Positions 45,680-57,239 of a DNA stretch of 64,000 bases are shown one piece after another (position 1 is the stretch's first letter; the number at the start of each line of letters is the position of its first letter). Source of the DNA: Melolontha melolontha (lineage: Eukaryota; Arthropoda; Insecta; Coleoptera; Scarabaeidae); assembly GCA_935421215.2 (NCBI GenBank), contig OW285235.1, positions 228,943,200-229,007,199 of the forward strand, in the 5' to 3' direction. Under the pieces are notes generated by a model that was not told the origin of the DNA, searched no databases, and worked only from the letters and a program-made list of their open reading frames with translations. Position numbers and translations under genes: made by a program.

Positions 45680-45953
45680 TTATTTGTATAATAGTCATAC
45701 GTCAATCTTGCAGCACGAGATCATGCACCTTTTTAACAGTTTCTTGGGTAGTGTCGGTTGTGGCCGCTCCACCTACATGTTTTTCTATACACAACTGTCT
45801 ACCGCATTTAAATTCACAACACCACCTTTTAACTATGTCATATGATACTGCAGATTCTCCTAATGTATCCATCAAATCTTGATCAATTTAAATTGGAATC
45901 GTCTTTTTTCAAACGTAGGTATTTAATCACCGCTCGTTGCTCGACACGATCCA

Positions 45954-47834
45954 TTTTGATACTGATATGTGATTCCCTTGACCTCTGGCGTGTAGACACG
46001 CTTTAACAGGTTCAGACTTGTAAGTTTCTAGCGTTAGGCTATACATAGCAGGTTCCAATGCGACGTGAAGATAAGTAATTGTTTTGGTTTATAAATGGGC
46101 CAGAGGCGGAGCAAAGAGATCAGTCCTCGTACATTCAAATTCAGCCTGCGTATGTTTGTGCTCGCAAAACTCGAAAAGCAGTCGGTCGATTGAATTGAAA
46201 TTTTGACACAGCATTGCATTCGAATGCGCGACTGTTTTTATAGTGAAATTATTATTTTTACACGGTGGGACAAATGTCTTTCCGCGCCGGTGAAATATTC
46301 GATGCGCCTCTACATAAGTAGCGCTATCTTGCGCAAACAAACGAAATAAATATGCAACAACAACGAAGCAGAGACAAGAAACATATAAATCCATTTTCCA
46401 ACGGAATTTCTTAATTTCCTCGATGTTCCTAGATTACCGTCACATATTTTGAATTTGAAAATTGGAGTGCTAATTATATTACTCCAAAACATCAATAAGC
46501 CAAAGTTATGCAATGGCACACGATTAGTTGTTAAAAAATTTATGAACAATCTAAGTTAGGCAACAATTCTGTCTGGACCCAATAAAGGCGCAGACGTACT
46601 ATTTCCACAAATACCACTCATTGCGACGGACTGGCGTTCGGTTTCAAACAATTTCAATTTCCAATACGCCTAGCGTTCAATATAACTATTAATAAAGCGC
46701 AAAGGTAATCTTTGCGAGAGTGCGGTTTGAATTTAGAAAACGATTGCTTCTCTCATGGGCAATTAAACGTCGCATGCTACAGAGTCGGTAAACCGTCTGA
46801 TTTTTATGTTTATGCAGAAAAAGGACCAACAAAAATGTAGTCAATCCACTAGCTTTACAAATAAAAAATAATTTTTTGTGAAAAACATATTTTTTCTTCC
46901 TTTCCTTGCACTCCACATAGCCACAACAACGCAAGGCAGTGTATTGAATTCAATGATGTGTTTTCTCGGTGAATCTATGTTCGCTACAATAATTTTATTT
47001 CCATTCCCATCCTTTTCGTATTAGACTGAACCACTACGAAGCGTGGCTGGATTTAGCTAGCGTTTTTATATTATTAAAAATGTTTTGTCATATACAGAAT
47101 ATGGTGAGATTTTACCTATTCAAGTATGTTTCAAATTAAACAGCCTAATTCAATTTTATATAATTAGGTTATTCACTGGAGTTTAACATCGCATGTTCAC
47201 TTTGTCATACAAAACGTTTGTTGCCTCTTGAGGCAAATTTCCGAATTCCGGGAGAAATTAAAAGAAACCTTTGTATTCCGATCATTACATGAGGAATTTC
47301 CATACTCACTGTAGCGTTCTTTTCAATTTTTTTCATATATACTCTACACAAATACATCTAATTTTAAATTTCAAATAGTTGAAAGCAATTTCCTAAATGT
47401 AGCTTTTTAGTAAAGTCAATTTTAAAATGATATAATTAAAGTATTGATTTTGTAAATACTGTTTAAAAATACTTTCGCTCAAGGAAAAACGTAATTTAAT
47501 CGACAATTTGTACAAAAAAATGGTATTTCCACTCTGGTTAACCCATCCATTTAGTAGTTGTAAATGTAAGGTATAATAGAAGAAGTTTTATTGACATATT
47601 TTCTGTTATAGATAAAGTGTTATATTATTATAATAGGTTAAATAGTTTTGGTTCGATGCGATTCTGCGAAAAATTATGTTATTTCTAACGCACTTCCTGT
47701 GTATTGTATATTTATTATTTTAAGAGTTATTTTATTATTTTATAATTAAGGGTTTCCGGCGTATATTGTTTATTTTAATACATTGATGACGTTGGAAACT
47801 ACAGCATATCTTTTTCTTGGAAGAAAGGTAAAAA
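45954..47834. other. no recognisable gene
   Basis: Several open frames of 60-100 codons on the minus strand (46034-46934) have no recognisable motif. Composition is less AT-rich around 46100-46350. I see no paired transposon ends. Confidence 0.4.
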
Positions 47835-47837
47835 TAA

Positions 47838-50309
47838 CACAGGCCTGCATTTTTCAACACTTTGAAAGTTGATTTAAAAATTTTAACTGTTTTCTAGTAA
47901 TTGGGTAGCGCTGATTTCAAATCTGCTTTTATTTTTTTTATCACGTAAGGTTATTTTTCAAACCAGTAAAATCAAAAAATATAGAAAAAATACGATTTAT
48001 TTCATTTATAAGCTAATTTTATATTATATTAAAAAAATACAAAAATATACACATAGAAACTATTAGAAATAGTTATTTATTCTTTATGCTTCTTAAAAAA
48101 ACGTTTTCGTTTTTCAGAAAAGCTTCGTTTGGTTGTTTTTCTGTCATATTCAGCTAAATGAAGATCTCTTCTCAATGTCCAACAGTAATCGGCCATCATT
48201 TTTGTGTCCCAGCGCCCTTGGTATCTTTTTTCCATCTCTTTAATATCCTGGTGAAATCTTTCTCCTTGCTCTTCACTCACGTCCCCAAGGTTTTCTGGGA
48301 AATAGTCCAAATGGGAATGTAAAAAGTGAATTTTTATGCTCATATTGCAACCAAGAATCCTGAATTTTTCCAGCATATTTTCAACGATCTCAACATAGTT
48401 TGTGTCTTTATAAATCCCTAGAAATTTATGTACAACTTCGTTAAAAGCATGCCATGCATGTTTTTCCTTATCTTCCATCACATTTTCAAATTCTTGATCT
48501 TTCACCAAGCTCCTAATCTGCGGGCCTACAAAGATTCCCTCCTTTAATTTTGCCTCTGACAGAGTCGGAAATGTTTTACACAAATATTTAAAACAATTTC
48601 CTTCTTTGTTTAATGCCTTAACAAATTGTTTCGTAAGTCCCAGTTTTATGTGAAGCGGTGGAAGTAACACTTTTTGAGGGTCAATAAGACTTTCGCGAAT
48701 TACATTTTTGGTTCCAGGTGTTAAAGTCACCCTTTGTGGCCAGTCTCTCTTCATCCAATGCTATTCTCGATTTCCGCTATCCCACTCGCACAGGAAACAT
48801 GGAAATTTAGTATATCCAGACTGCTGACCCAAGAGAAGGCCTAAAATTTTTAAAACTCCACACACTTCCCAGTTGTGATATTCATATTGTATTCTTAAAA
48901 GTAATTCCTGTAAATTTTCATAGTTTTCCTTTAAATGAACAGAATGGCCGATCGGAACAGAAGCAAAAACATTGCCATTACGTAAAAGAACAGCTTGAAG
49001 GCTCCTTTTTGAAGAGTCGATGAAAAGTCTCTAGTCAGAAGGTGTGTACTCAGGAGCTCCGAGGAAAGTAAGTAGATCAGCAATTGCTTGACAGTACACG
49101 AGTGGTCCGTTTTGTGCAAAATATTTTACAAATCCAGCCTAACGATTTCTATACCAAGAGAAGGTAGTTTCTAGGGCAAGCTAATTTTCTTGTTTCAACC
49201 TAGATCCCAGTACTTCAGAAAGATCTTTGAAAGTCACAAATCTCTTACTAAATCATTCAGTTCGGCTTGTGAAAATAGCCGAGGTTGGTTTTGACCTGAG
49301 GATGATGGTTCAAAATCACTATCCATCTGTACGGAGCCGGAAGTTGAAGAGGTTTCAATATCTTCTTGTAGTACTTTGGGGGGTATAGGTATAGGTACAT
49401 GATCACTGTGAGGAACTGGTCTGGTAGCTGATTTAATATTGTTTGGGTACAAAATATGTTTCAAAGTTTTTCTATTATGCCCCTTAATATCACAAAGACA
49501 AAAATAGCAATTTTCATGATGATTTTGCGGTTCTCTCTAAACCATCGGTATTCCAAAAGGAAGGCTTTTTCTATTCCCTTTGGTCCAATGTCTTAAACCT
49601 TCTTCACATGCCTTGCAAACAACGTGCGGTGCCCAATCTTTATCTTGATCTCCTAATTTGATTTTGAAATAAGCATAATATGCATTTTTCACAAATTCAC
49701 CAATTGGTCTCTTAAACTTTTTCAAGACGAAATATCCACAAATATAACAGAAATCATCTGGTTTGTTTTTGCAACACCGGCTAGACATATTTTTAAGCAA
49801 TGTTTATTTATCAAATACCACGCACAACACTAAAGACAAATTAATTTTACTTGTTTACTGATCGACACTCAGAGCTATAATGAAGTAAATGACATTAAAA
49901 TATACATTTTGTTTGGAGTGATAAACTTGAAATCCTTCTTCACAGTACTAATAAAGTGAAAGCATAATAAATAGTATTTAGCAGGTAAAAATTCCCGGAA
50001 ATCTTGTCCAAAATTAATACATGTAATAAAAGATTTACATCAGGTAATGAGAGCCTATTTAACAAATTTCTTTAAAACCACAACAGAAAATCATTTTTGG
50101 GTTAATACCTAGAATTTGAAGTAGTACATTTATTTTAAAATGTATTAAAAGGCCTATTATAAGTTCTTTTTAAATTTTTTTCTTTTTCTTTTGTGCAAAA
50201 AAAATCTGTGGGTGGTAGAGACCAACTGTTTTTTAATTAGTTATTGCTATATAAAAACTGAGCTTAACAAACAAAAATCACGTCATCACAAATTTTATGC
50301 AGGCCTGTG
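47838..50309 (-). mobile_element. unassigned CACWGG-TIR DDE-like transposon, copy C
   Basis: 2,472-bp element. Left end CACAGGCCTGCAT and the inverted right end CACAGGCCTGCAT match over 13 bp. TAA is duplicated at 47835-47837 and 50310-50312. It shares the 3' subterminal region with copy A. Confidence 0.9.
48077..49788 (-). pseudogene. putative DDE transposase of unassigned family, copy C
   Basis: ATG 49788 starts MSSRCCKNKPDDFCYICGYF, a ZAD-like finger closed by VCKACEEGL. A TAG at 49537-49539 replaces a Trp conserved in copy A. It continues NCYFCLCDIKGHNRK, an acidic/Ser linker and AELNDLVRDL, then another stop. The middle is damaged: RLFIDSSKRSLQAVLLRNGN is preceded by a stop, the putative second Asp is lost (VCGVLKILGL instead of CGDLK), and FPCFLCEWDSGNRE is followed by a stop. 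From 48754 the C-terminal 225 codons are fully open: KLGLTKQFVKALNKEGNCF, LKEGIFVGPQIRSLVKD, LGCNMSIKIHFLHSHLDYFP, EEQGERFHQDIKEMEKRY and a basic tail ending FFKKHKE. Confidence 0.8.
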
Positions 50310-50312
50310 TAA

Positions 50313-52534
50313 TTGTATAGAAATTTCTGTATAATCAATTTCTTTGTTTTCTCCCTCTCTTGTAACTGGCGGGGACAAAACTTTCCTGCCTAAAAATAAG
50401 TAAATGAAATAACAGCTCCAAACAAGGTCTCTTAGAGCTCACTACAGTTCCAAGTACGATCTCTTCGAGTTAACTAACAGTTCCTACTAAGATCTCAGTG
50501 ATCTAAATAGGAGCAAATACTATTTATTTGCCAGTTTTCTCGGTCTTTAGTATTAAGACCAGATACTGCATTTGTATTAAGTTAACGGAACTCCAACTAA
50601 ATTTGTAAATATATTAGTGTTATTTAAAAACTATTGCATTATTTCAACTCATACTTCGGTCGATACATACCAAACTTCCTTCAAACCAGGAGGATAAAAC
50701 AATATAAATTCGAAGATAATTTCAAAACTATCGCGCGCAAATTGTATAATTCCAAAACGGGATACGTTCGGTAATTGATCGTAAAATTCTTTTTTTTTAT
50801 TAAAATTGTCTTCATGAAAAAGAGAAGCAGTAAAGTAAATTGGATGATCGCGAAATATCATTCGTCTTTCCTGCAAGTACTTGTAAAACTTTTTCAATAA
50901 AATGTTCCTCACGGATCTCGTATCAGGAGTGCACGTCTACTGCGTTCTGAGGTAGTTAACCAGTCAGAATTCAACTCGGCATAAAAACGGGTGCGCGCGT
51001 GCTATACTAGCAGGAACGATGCAGACGGATTCGCAATTAAGTTGACGAGACGGATCGTTCTTGCAGTTTTGTTTGTCCCGTGCCGGCATTAGCAATAACC
51101 GAAGCTGTTCAACAATGCAAGCGATGTAGCGTCGGAAACAAAATCGATCTCTACTCTACAGAAATTAATTAGTGAAACTTTATTTTGATGGGAGTGCGCC
51201 AGGGGATTAACAAATTAAATTGGACGGCGAGAAAAGAAATAATTAATCAAGTTTTCTCCTCCCTTTACTGTTATCAAGTAAAAACGGCAGATAACTCGTA
51301 TTTATTGCATACTATAAAAACGTGTTTAATATTCAGAAGTAATTATTATTATGTGGACAGAAATGAGGGGAAGGGGGCATTAAATATGAGCTGTTCCTGA
51401 GTTATTCATTATGGGCCTCGCAAGTTTCAGGGTAAAATGATATTGAAGCAATAAATAGCAAGAAATAGTACGCTTATGTTAGATAGTATCGATGCTGGAA
51501 TTCATTTCCATCAATATTTTTCAATAAATACTGAAAAAGTAAGTTAAAAATAGCTGAAACACAATTTGTATTTAAAAACGGATATAAGCATTATGTTTTA
51601 AGTTATAGGGTTATAAACCTCTTAAGGTCGTTTTCTTTTTTTTTAACTCCATTTATTTAGGAATCTATATAAGAGTAACAATCTATTAGTTTGATACTAT
51701 AACAAAGTGACTCGAGTAGGTTGTTTCCAACGAAACAATCTATAGTTCGTAAAGTACAAGTTTTCAGTTCAAGGCCAAATTCAAAGCATATGATTGAAAT
51801 CAGTACTGCAGAGTCAAATAAAGTCAATATTCAATCGCGGAAATAACCGTTTGTCATCATAAAATATAAACGTCATGTTTTGCAATATTGTCAAAATTTT
51901 GGTATGTCACTTGCAATATAACCAAAGAAAGCATATTATACATTACCTACATGTCAAAATAATAATAATGAGTAAAGTAGGAACATGAATAGTTCAAAAG
52001 TATTGTTTCTTTTCTGGTATAAATATATTCATTCTATTGAAGAGAACTATGCGAAAATTATTACTTTAATATTCGACAAATTACCAGGCATCTAAGAAAT
52101 ATTCTGTAAAATAAATAGGTAGGTTAGAAATGTCAAAGTGATAATCAAACAATTTCGTACTTATTGTCATTAATTGATATTACTATTTATTATCAGTATT
52201 GTTCTGAAAAGACCGGATTTTGTAATTTCTTATGACAAACTAAATATTCAAATTAGAAGAATGGTTAACCTAAAGTCAGAATACCGGAAACAAAGACAAC
52301 AGTATTCAAATAATTTTACAGCAAGCCGAATATCATAAGACTATCTCCTGGACAACTTATCCTTTTTATTTAATATAATATTTCAAAGACGTACGTCTTA
52401 ACTTAAAATGACAAACATGTGCAGTATTACAGCGCGTATTCATGTGTGTTAGAAAGAGATAAATTACAATTTGCGGTTTCCACTTGGGCAGTACGAACTG
52501 AAAACTTATACTTTATGAACTGTATATGCTAGTT
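50313..52534. other. 2.2-kb interval without recognisable gene
   Basis: One unrecognised 87-codon frame (50649-50912, listed separately). Around 50975-51130 the sequence becomes more GC-rich, with CATAAAAACGG, a possible TATA-like box, and an AGACGG motif downstream; this is too weak to call a promoter. The rest is featureless AT-rich DNA. Confidence 0.4.
50649..50912 (-). other. unrecognised 87-codon open frame
   Basis: Starts MRNILLKKFYKYLQERRMIF and ends YPPGLKEVWYVSTEV. It has an amphipathic, Phe-rich middle (RFGIIQFARDSFEIIFEFIL) and no motif I recognise. It could be a host exon, a decayed repeat or chance. No start context or neighbouring exon supports expression. Confidence 0.15.
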
Positions 52535-52710
52535 AAATATCATTAGGCATAGAGAATCAACGTATGAGTACATACAATGTATACGTACATGAGAAAGCCA
52601 GTCCAATGCCAGCGACGACCGCGACGACCGACGATTGACTGGAAATTTTGCATTCAGTCTAGCTGCGGCCGTTACAGTTTGAAAGCGTACAATAAAATTA
52701 ATGTATAATT

Positions 52711-53793
52711 ATTCTTTATATAACTAAATAAAAATGTTCAGTTAGTAAAATGGTTTTATGCTGGCAAGTCTGCAATGGAGTGCATGAATTTGTTTGCGCT
52801 GACTTTTGCAGACCGTTCTGTACCTTGCAGACAAACAATTTATAATATTATAAATAAATTTGAAACTTGTTTCTGTCTCAATAACTGTACGAAATGCAAA
52901 CCAAGAGAGGTGTCACCACAAAAAATTGAGGGAAGAGAACGGTGGGATGTATTAATTTGTAGTATTGTGGAAATTGATAACACGAGATCTACTAGAAGTG
53001 CTGCCGAGGAATTGGGTACAAGTAACACAACTATTTCACGTATTTGGAAACGTAATGGTTTAAAATGTTTCAAATATTCGAAAACTCAAGAAATATTTCC
53101 CGAGGACAATTTTCGGAGAATGGAGTTTTGTCAAGACGATATGGAAAAGATACATCGAGATGATAATTTCGTTAAAAATATTCTCTTCGCGGATGAATCA
53201 ACTTTACCATTACACGGAAAGCACAATCCCTCTGTTCTTCGATATTGGGCTTCGGAAAATCAACACCGCCATTTTGCAAATCGCACTCAGTATCCTCAAA
53301 AACTAAACGTTTGGCAGGTATTTTAGGTGACCATTCTATAGGCCCCTATTTTATTGATGGTATATTAAATGCCGACAAGTATTTCGAATTACTGAAAAAT
53401 CAAATACTTCCCGCCATTCAAAACATTGGAATAAATCAGGAAATCGTTTGGTTTCAATATAATGGCTGTCCAGCACATAATGCAGTGAGGGTACAGGAAT
53501 TTCTAGGAAATACTTTTCCTGACCGTCTTATTATTGGAACAGGAAACATTAAATGGCCCTCGCGATCTCCTGATCTATCTCCAAATGATTTCCTTTTGTG
53601 GGGATATCTAAAAAATATTCTTTATACGCATGAAGCTGGCAGAGCAGAAAATCTAGTTGCCTTGAGAGAAAAAATAACTGAGACCGCGAATTCATTAACT
53701 GCCGACATGTTAGCAAATGTAAGAGCTAATTTCTACGACCGCCTAGGACAATGTCTTGCTGTGCAAGGAGGAATTTTTGAACCTCTTGTATAA
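52711..53793 (+). pseudogene. mariner-like transposase, DD41D spacing, second Asp lost
   Basis: The DUF4817-type N-terminus is NVQLVKWFYAGKSAMECMNL, then FADRSVPCRQTIYNIINKFE. A second HTH (STRSAAEELGTSNTTISRIW) follows, then the first catalytic Asp in ILFADESTLPLHG. A one-base shift at about 53325 separates the TQYPQKLNVW block from GILGDHSIGPYFIDG. The second catalytic position reads FQYNGCPAHNA, so Asp is replaced by Asn. The third is SPDLSPNDFLLWG, 41 residues on. The C-terminus MLANVRANFYDRLGQC...GGIFEPLV ends at a stop at 53793. Full length apart from these two lesions. Confidence 0.85.
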
Positions 53794-54014
53794 TTTATTA
53801 TAAATTTTAGAATCCTTTTTTATTTATTTTATTAGGATTATTCTTTAATTTTATTAGAATTACGCTTTTGTTTATGCGATGCACCGCAGCTTAAAAATTT
53901 CATGCATCTACTGAAAGAAATAAGAAAAGCAAATCCCTTGCAATTCGTAAATGTTATTTTAGAACGCATTACAAGTACCTATGTCGATGGTCAAATGATT
54001 AGTGCTAACTTGTA

Positions 54015-54382
54015 ACAAGTGTTCATTTGAAAAGTCAATCTAGTAGCATGTGATTTACTGAGAACATTTTGAAGTATGTCGTAAATTAAAATATACTACT
54101 TAACCTATGAAGTTGTATATTTTAAGTTTCATACATACAAATAAGTAAGAAATAAAATAATTTATGTTCTAAAGTGAAAGCCATTTTAATACTGAGAAGC
54201 AATTTATTTAAACCAGTATCGACGCACGATTATTTTATGCACTAACTGATATTTGTGATTGACATTATCAAATGTCATTTGGATTTACGTTGAGGGAACA
54301 ACAAACACATACTAATATATTTGCGTCTTATTCAATCAAAATTTCAAAGTAACCTAGATTGACTTTTCAAATGAACACTTGT
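54015..54382. mobile_element. 368-bp MITE
   Basis: Inverted ends ACAAGTGTTCATTTGAAAAG continuing to CAATCTAG (about 29 bp, perfect), with TA on both sides. It is inserted in the 3' region of the DD41D element. No coding potential. Confidence 0.85.
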
Positions 54383-54501
54383 TATTTGCGAAACAATCGG
54401 AGATAATCGTTGCCGACGGTCTTCGCCGGCATTGTATCGGCTTTTCCATATACATATACATCGTATGTACTCATACGTATTCCCTATGCCTAATGATATT
54501 T

Positions 54502-54945
54502 GACACATGCGGTACCTATATCTCAGATCAAACTTTAGTATCTGAGAGATATGAACATTGGAACAGTCTTTGGATATTATAATTAAATGTGATTTTTTTC
54601 TCTCAGATTTAAATTGTAATTAGAAAGACCACTCTAAATATAATATTTTATATTTGCTTGTTAAAACATCCACAAATATTTTTTTAATTATTATTTAAAA
54701 AGAAAAAATTATATAATTGCAAAAAATTCTGCAAAGGCTAAAAAGACTTTGACAATTAAAAAAAATTAAAATACAATACTAAATTTGATTAGTAAGAATA
54801 AACGAGTTGTTACTGAGAATAAAAAAATAAAAGTGTTCACAACATGTAATATTTTTAATTACTTTATGTTATTTCTTAATAAACTTGTAAATAAGTGATT
54901 TTTTGGTTTTTTTCGATCCTTTCATAAAATGCAGTAGAAATATAC
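54502..54945. other. no recognisable gene
   Basis: AT-rich, no supported feature. Confidence 0.5.
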
Positions 54946-55054
54946 TATAAATATTTTTAATAATTGAATTGATTCGGCTTTTACTTGATGAAGATCCATA
55001 ATTTAAAATAGAAATAAAACTACGGTTCGAATCTTCACTTTTTAATATTTAATC

Positions 55055-55100
55055 GAAACACGACAATTGTTTCGCCAGCACAGTGGCTTCCTCAGGTACT
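55055..55100 (-). ncRNA. type I hammerhead ribozyme motif (HHR4)
   Basis: Minus strand: stem I AAGUAC pairs with GUGUUU (six pairs, two G-U). Core CUGAGGA, unpaired A, stem II GCC/GGC with loop ACUGUGCU, GAA, stem III ACA/UGU, GUC cleavage triplet. All core positions match the consensus. This is the best-formed hammerhead in the window. The predicted cut lies between 55061 and 55060. Confidence 0.8.
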
Positions 55101-55148
55101 TACAGCTATAGAGTCCGTTACAAACCAAAAAAAATATATATATATATA

Positions 55149-56072
55149 CAGGGTGTCTGCAAAAGGTCTTTACAAAAGCCTACCTGTTCCTTTCAGCAAA
55201 TTATGAGTTTTAAGTAAACTTACCTTAATACAAAGTTGCTTAGTTTAGGAGAGATATGTGGTTTATGCACGATGGTGCTTCACCACATTTTTCACTTAAT
55301 GTTAGAAATTATTTAAATCAGCAGTACCCAAATAAATGGATTGGTAGAGGTAACGCCCCTGTAAGTTGGCCACCACGTTCTCCGGACTTAAATCCATTAG
55401 ATTATTTTTTTTGGGGATATCTTAAGAACATGGTTTACATGAGGATGGCAGATAACGAAGAACAACTGTGGGAACGTATTCAAAATGCAACAAATAGTAT
55501 TAGAGGCGATGTAGAAGTTATGCGAAGAATACATTTTAATTTCCCTTGACGTATAAATTTTTGTATACATGTAAATGGCGGACACTTTGAACAGTTATTA
55601 TGATATTTTTATTTATTGTTGATCATGTTTTGATAACTTAATTTATACTGCTAATTATTAAAATGCAAATTTCTCAAAAACCATGAGATGAATCGAGTCT
55701 TATCAAGAGTACCTTTTTTATAGTAAATAAGTTAGTTAATCTATATTTTATACTTAAACCCCTTTTCCTCCATTGGCGTAGAAATCTGAACCATGCAATT
55801 ATTAAAAAACCCAAATTCTACGCCAATGGACTGATATTGATCTTAATTTTGATGTGGGTTTTTTTGTCTCAATAAGCTATGCTAACATACTAAATTTTAG
55901 CAAAAACGGATTGGCCGTTTTCAATTAAATGCAATAACACGATTTCAAAATTGTGACTTCAGCGCCGTATAGCGCCCAAACTAAGCAACTTTGTATTAAG
56001 GTAAGTTTACTTGAAACTCATTTGCTGAAAGGAACATATGGTAGGCTTTTGTAAAGACCTTTTGCAGACACC

Positions 56073-56075
<3 letters not shown>
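55149..56075. mobile_element. internally deleted mariner-like element in PLE
   Basis: 927-bp element with inverted ends of about 95 bp starting CAGGGTGTCTGCAAAAGGTC. It lies directly beside TA repeats on both sides, consistent with a TA target in a (TA)n tract. Only the C-terminal third of the transposase is left (next entry). A separate 14-bp internal inverted repeat CCATTGGCGTAGAA lies near 55771-55827. Confidence 0.88.
55256..55549 (+). pseudogene. mariner-like transposase C-terminal remnant
   Basis: Open 98-codon stretch MWFMHDGASPHFSLNVRNYL, then WIGRGNAPVSWPPRSPDLNP and LDYFFWGYLKNMVYMRM, ending RIHFNFP. It retains the second and third catalytic Asp (42 residues between), but the N-terminal HTH and the first-Asp region are missing. 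The left TIR runs straight into the coding remnant, so this is an internal deletion product. It could not act as a transposase. Confidence 0.85.
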
Positions 56076-56109
<34 letters not shown>

Positions 56110-56369
56110 CAAAAAGGTTGGTATTATTTTACAACGTTTTTAAAGAAATCTATGAATTTACACATGTATTGTCGGTAGTGAGAAAATGTGGCTCATCTGG
56201 TCGGCCCAACTGTTATATTATAGAGTACTAAACATGTTTACGCATAAAATTTGTCTTAATAAACTAACTGTACATTTCTATTATTGTCTAAACAGATTTT
56301 AAGTGAATAAATTTAACAAAGGCAAGTTATTTAAATCTAATTGTTCATTAAGTAAAATTTGCGTGTTTT

Positions 56370-57010
56370 AATTTATTGATTTGTAAACTTTCCACTAAAT
56401 TTAATTTATTGCCTTTATTTTCTAAATGCAGAATTTGAAAATCTTTATTGAAAGTGTGGTTTTCTTCTAATAGATGATTCGCAAAAGTGGAATCTTGTTT
56501 TTTATTTCTAAACGAAGAACAATGCGTTTTTCAAACGATCTTCCTGTTTGACCGACATATATTTACCGCATCCACACATTAACTTATAGATTCCAGACTT
56601 CTTATTTTTATCTGTTTTATCTTTATTGTTTTTAATATGTTTGGATAAATTACTATTAGTTTTGAAAACCGTGTTAATATTAAGTTTTTTTAAATGACTT
56701 AAAATATGCTATTAGGTATCCCAGTGTACGTTTGTAATTTAAATTTTGAATTTTCCTTATCCTTTATTGCAGGATATACCATACGGATTGCTTTTTTGAA
56801 AAGTTTTTTTGTCAGCATATTTTCAATTAAAGTATCTGTGTAGCCGTTATTGATAGCTATTTGTTTGACTAAATTTAATTCTTTTTCATAATTTTCTTTG
56901 GATAGTGGATAATTAATTAATCTATGTAAAAAACTATGGAAACTCGCTAATTTGTGTTGTATGGAATGTGTTGACGAATTATGTAAGTACCTGAGGAAGC
57001 CACTGTGCTG
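56370..57010 (-). pseudogene. PLE connector and GIY-YIG nuclease, frameshifted
   Basis: From 57010 the connector is open: HKLASFHSFLHRLINYPLSK, then YEKELNLVKQIAINNGYTDT and LIENMLTKKLFKKAIRM. The nuclease follows after a shift as KKSGIYKLMCGCGKY (GIY motif and Cys pair). A further shift interrupts YVGQTGRSF-type sequence, here YMSVKQEDRLKNAL. It ends NHLLEENHTFNKDFQILHLE and NKGNKLNLVESLQI. The RT is missing because the element is 5'-truncated at the inverted terminal repeat. Confidence 0.8.
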
Positions 57011-57031
57011 GCAAAACAATTATCGTGTTAG
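56985..57031 (+). ncRNA. hammerhead motif, mutated (HHR5)
   Basis: Inverted copy of HHR4 at the other end of the same element: stem I AAGUAC, core CUGAGGA and stem II GCC/GGC are kept. The GAA is now AAA (invariant G12 lost) and stem III is damaged (ACAAUUAU), so it is predicted inactive. Confidence 0.7.
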
Positions 57032-57175
57032 GATTAAATATTAAAAAGTTAAGATTTGAACCGTAGTCTTATTTCTATTATAAATATTTTTATTTGAAAA
57101 TTTTTGCAAGCGATTATAGGTTTTCTTCTTCCCGTGAAAATAGTGGAATACACAAGTTATCTGTGTGTAGGCACT

Positions 57176-57197
57176 GTTTAAAGATATATCTTTAAAC
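57176..57197. repeat. 22-bp perfect palindrome
   Basis: Half-site GTTTAAAGATA followed by its exact reverse complement. It lies between the PLE and a mariner scrap. No associated gene; it could be chance in AT-rich DNA. Confidence 0.6.
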
Positions 57198-57239
57198 TGT
57201 GGTGTAGGCCTAACTATGATAACGTCATGAACTTGTTGT

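Larger units (their letters stand above)
42370..45953 (-). pseudogene. mariner (DD34D) transposase relic, split by copy B
   Basis: The N-terminal part lies at 45953-45683 on the minus strand: MDRVEQRAVIKYLRLKK, then YDIVKRWCCEFKCGRQLC and TTQETVKKVHDLVLQD. The gene is interrupted by the 43216-45679 element. It resumes below 43215 with VTKDESWVHNYNVETK (first Asp), SVFWNAEGVILVDFL, LLHQDNAPSHRFAITT (second Asp) and HPPYTPDLARSDYQLF (third Asp; 34 residues between). It ends FREALKMLEHRWEKCINLDG near 42375. Joining across one TTA gives RMTIIQI-I-stop-DTG, matching the mariner 'RLTIREIAEDTG' block. This is an independent proof of the insertion. Multiple stops and frameshifts are present. Confidence 0.82.
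52535..54501 (+). mobile_element. DD41D-type mariner element with nested MITE
   Basis: Inverted ends starting AAATATCATTAGGCATAG extend about 80 bp, with mismatches, through ACGTATGAGTACATAC to an AATGCC block on both sides. The outermost bases and target duplication are not certain. It contains a transposase gene (about 52711-53793) and a MITE at 54015-54382 in the 3' region. Confidence 0.75.
54960..57078 (-). mobile_element. Penelope-like element with inverted terminal hammerheads and nested mariner
   Basis: Flanked by a perfect 14-bp duplication TATAAATATTTTTA (54946-54959, 57079-57092). The ends are inverted copies of the PLE terminal region (GAACCGTAGT...CTTATTTCTAT-type sequence), each with a hammerhead motif. 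Between them lies a 5'-truncated minus-strand PLE gene end, interrupted in its 3' region by a mariner at 55149-56075. Confidence 0.88.

Noticed and set aside
46034..46934. Cluster of 60-100-codon minus frames
   Set aside because: No recognisable domains, mutually overlapping, no consistent codon pattern.
50975..51130. Possible promoter (CATAAAAACGG and downstream AGACGG)
   Set aside because: Motifs are too weak and no gene follows; GC-rich shift noted only in the gap entry.
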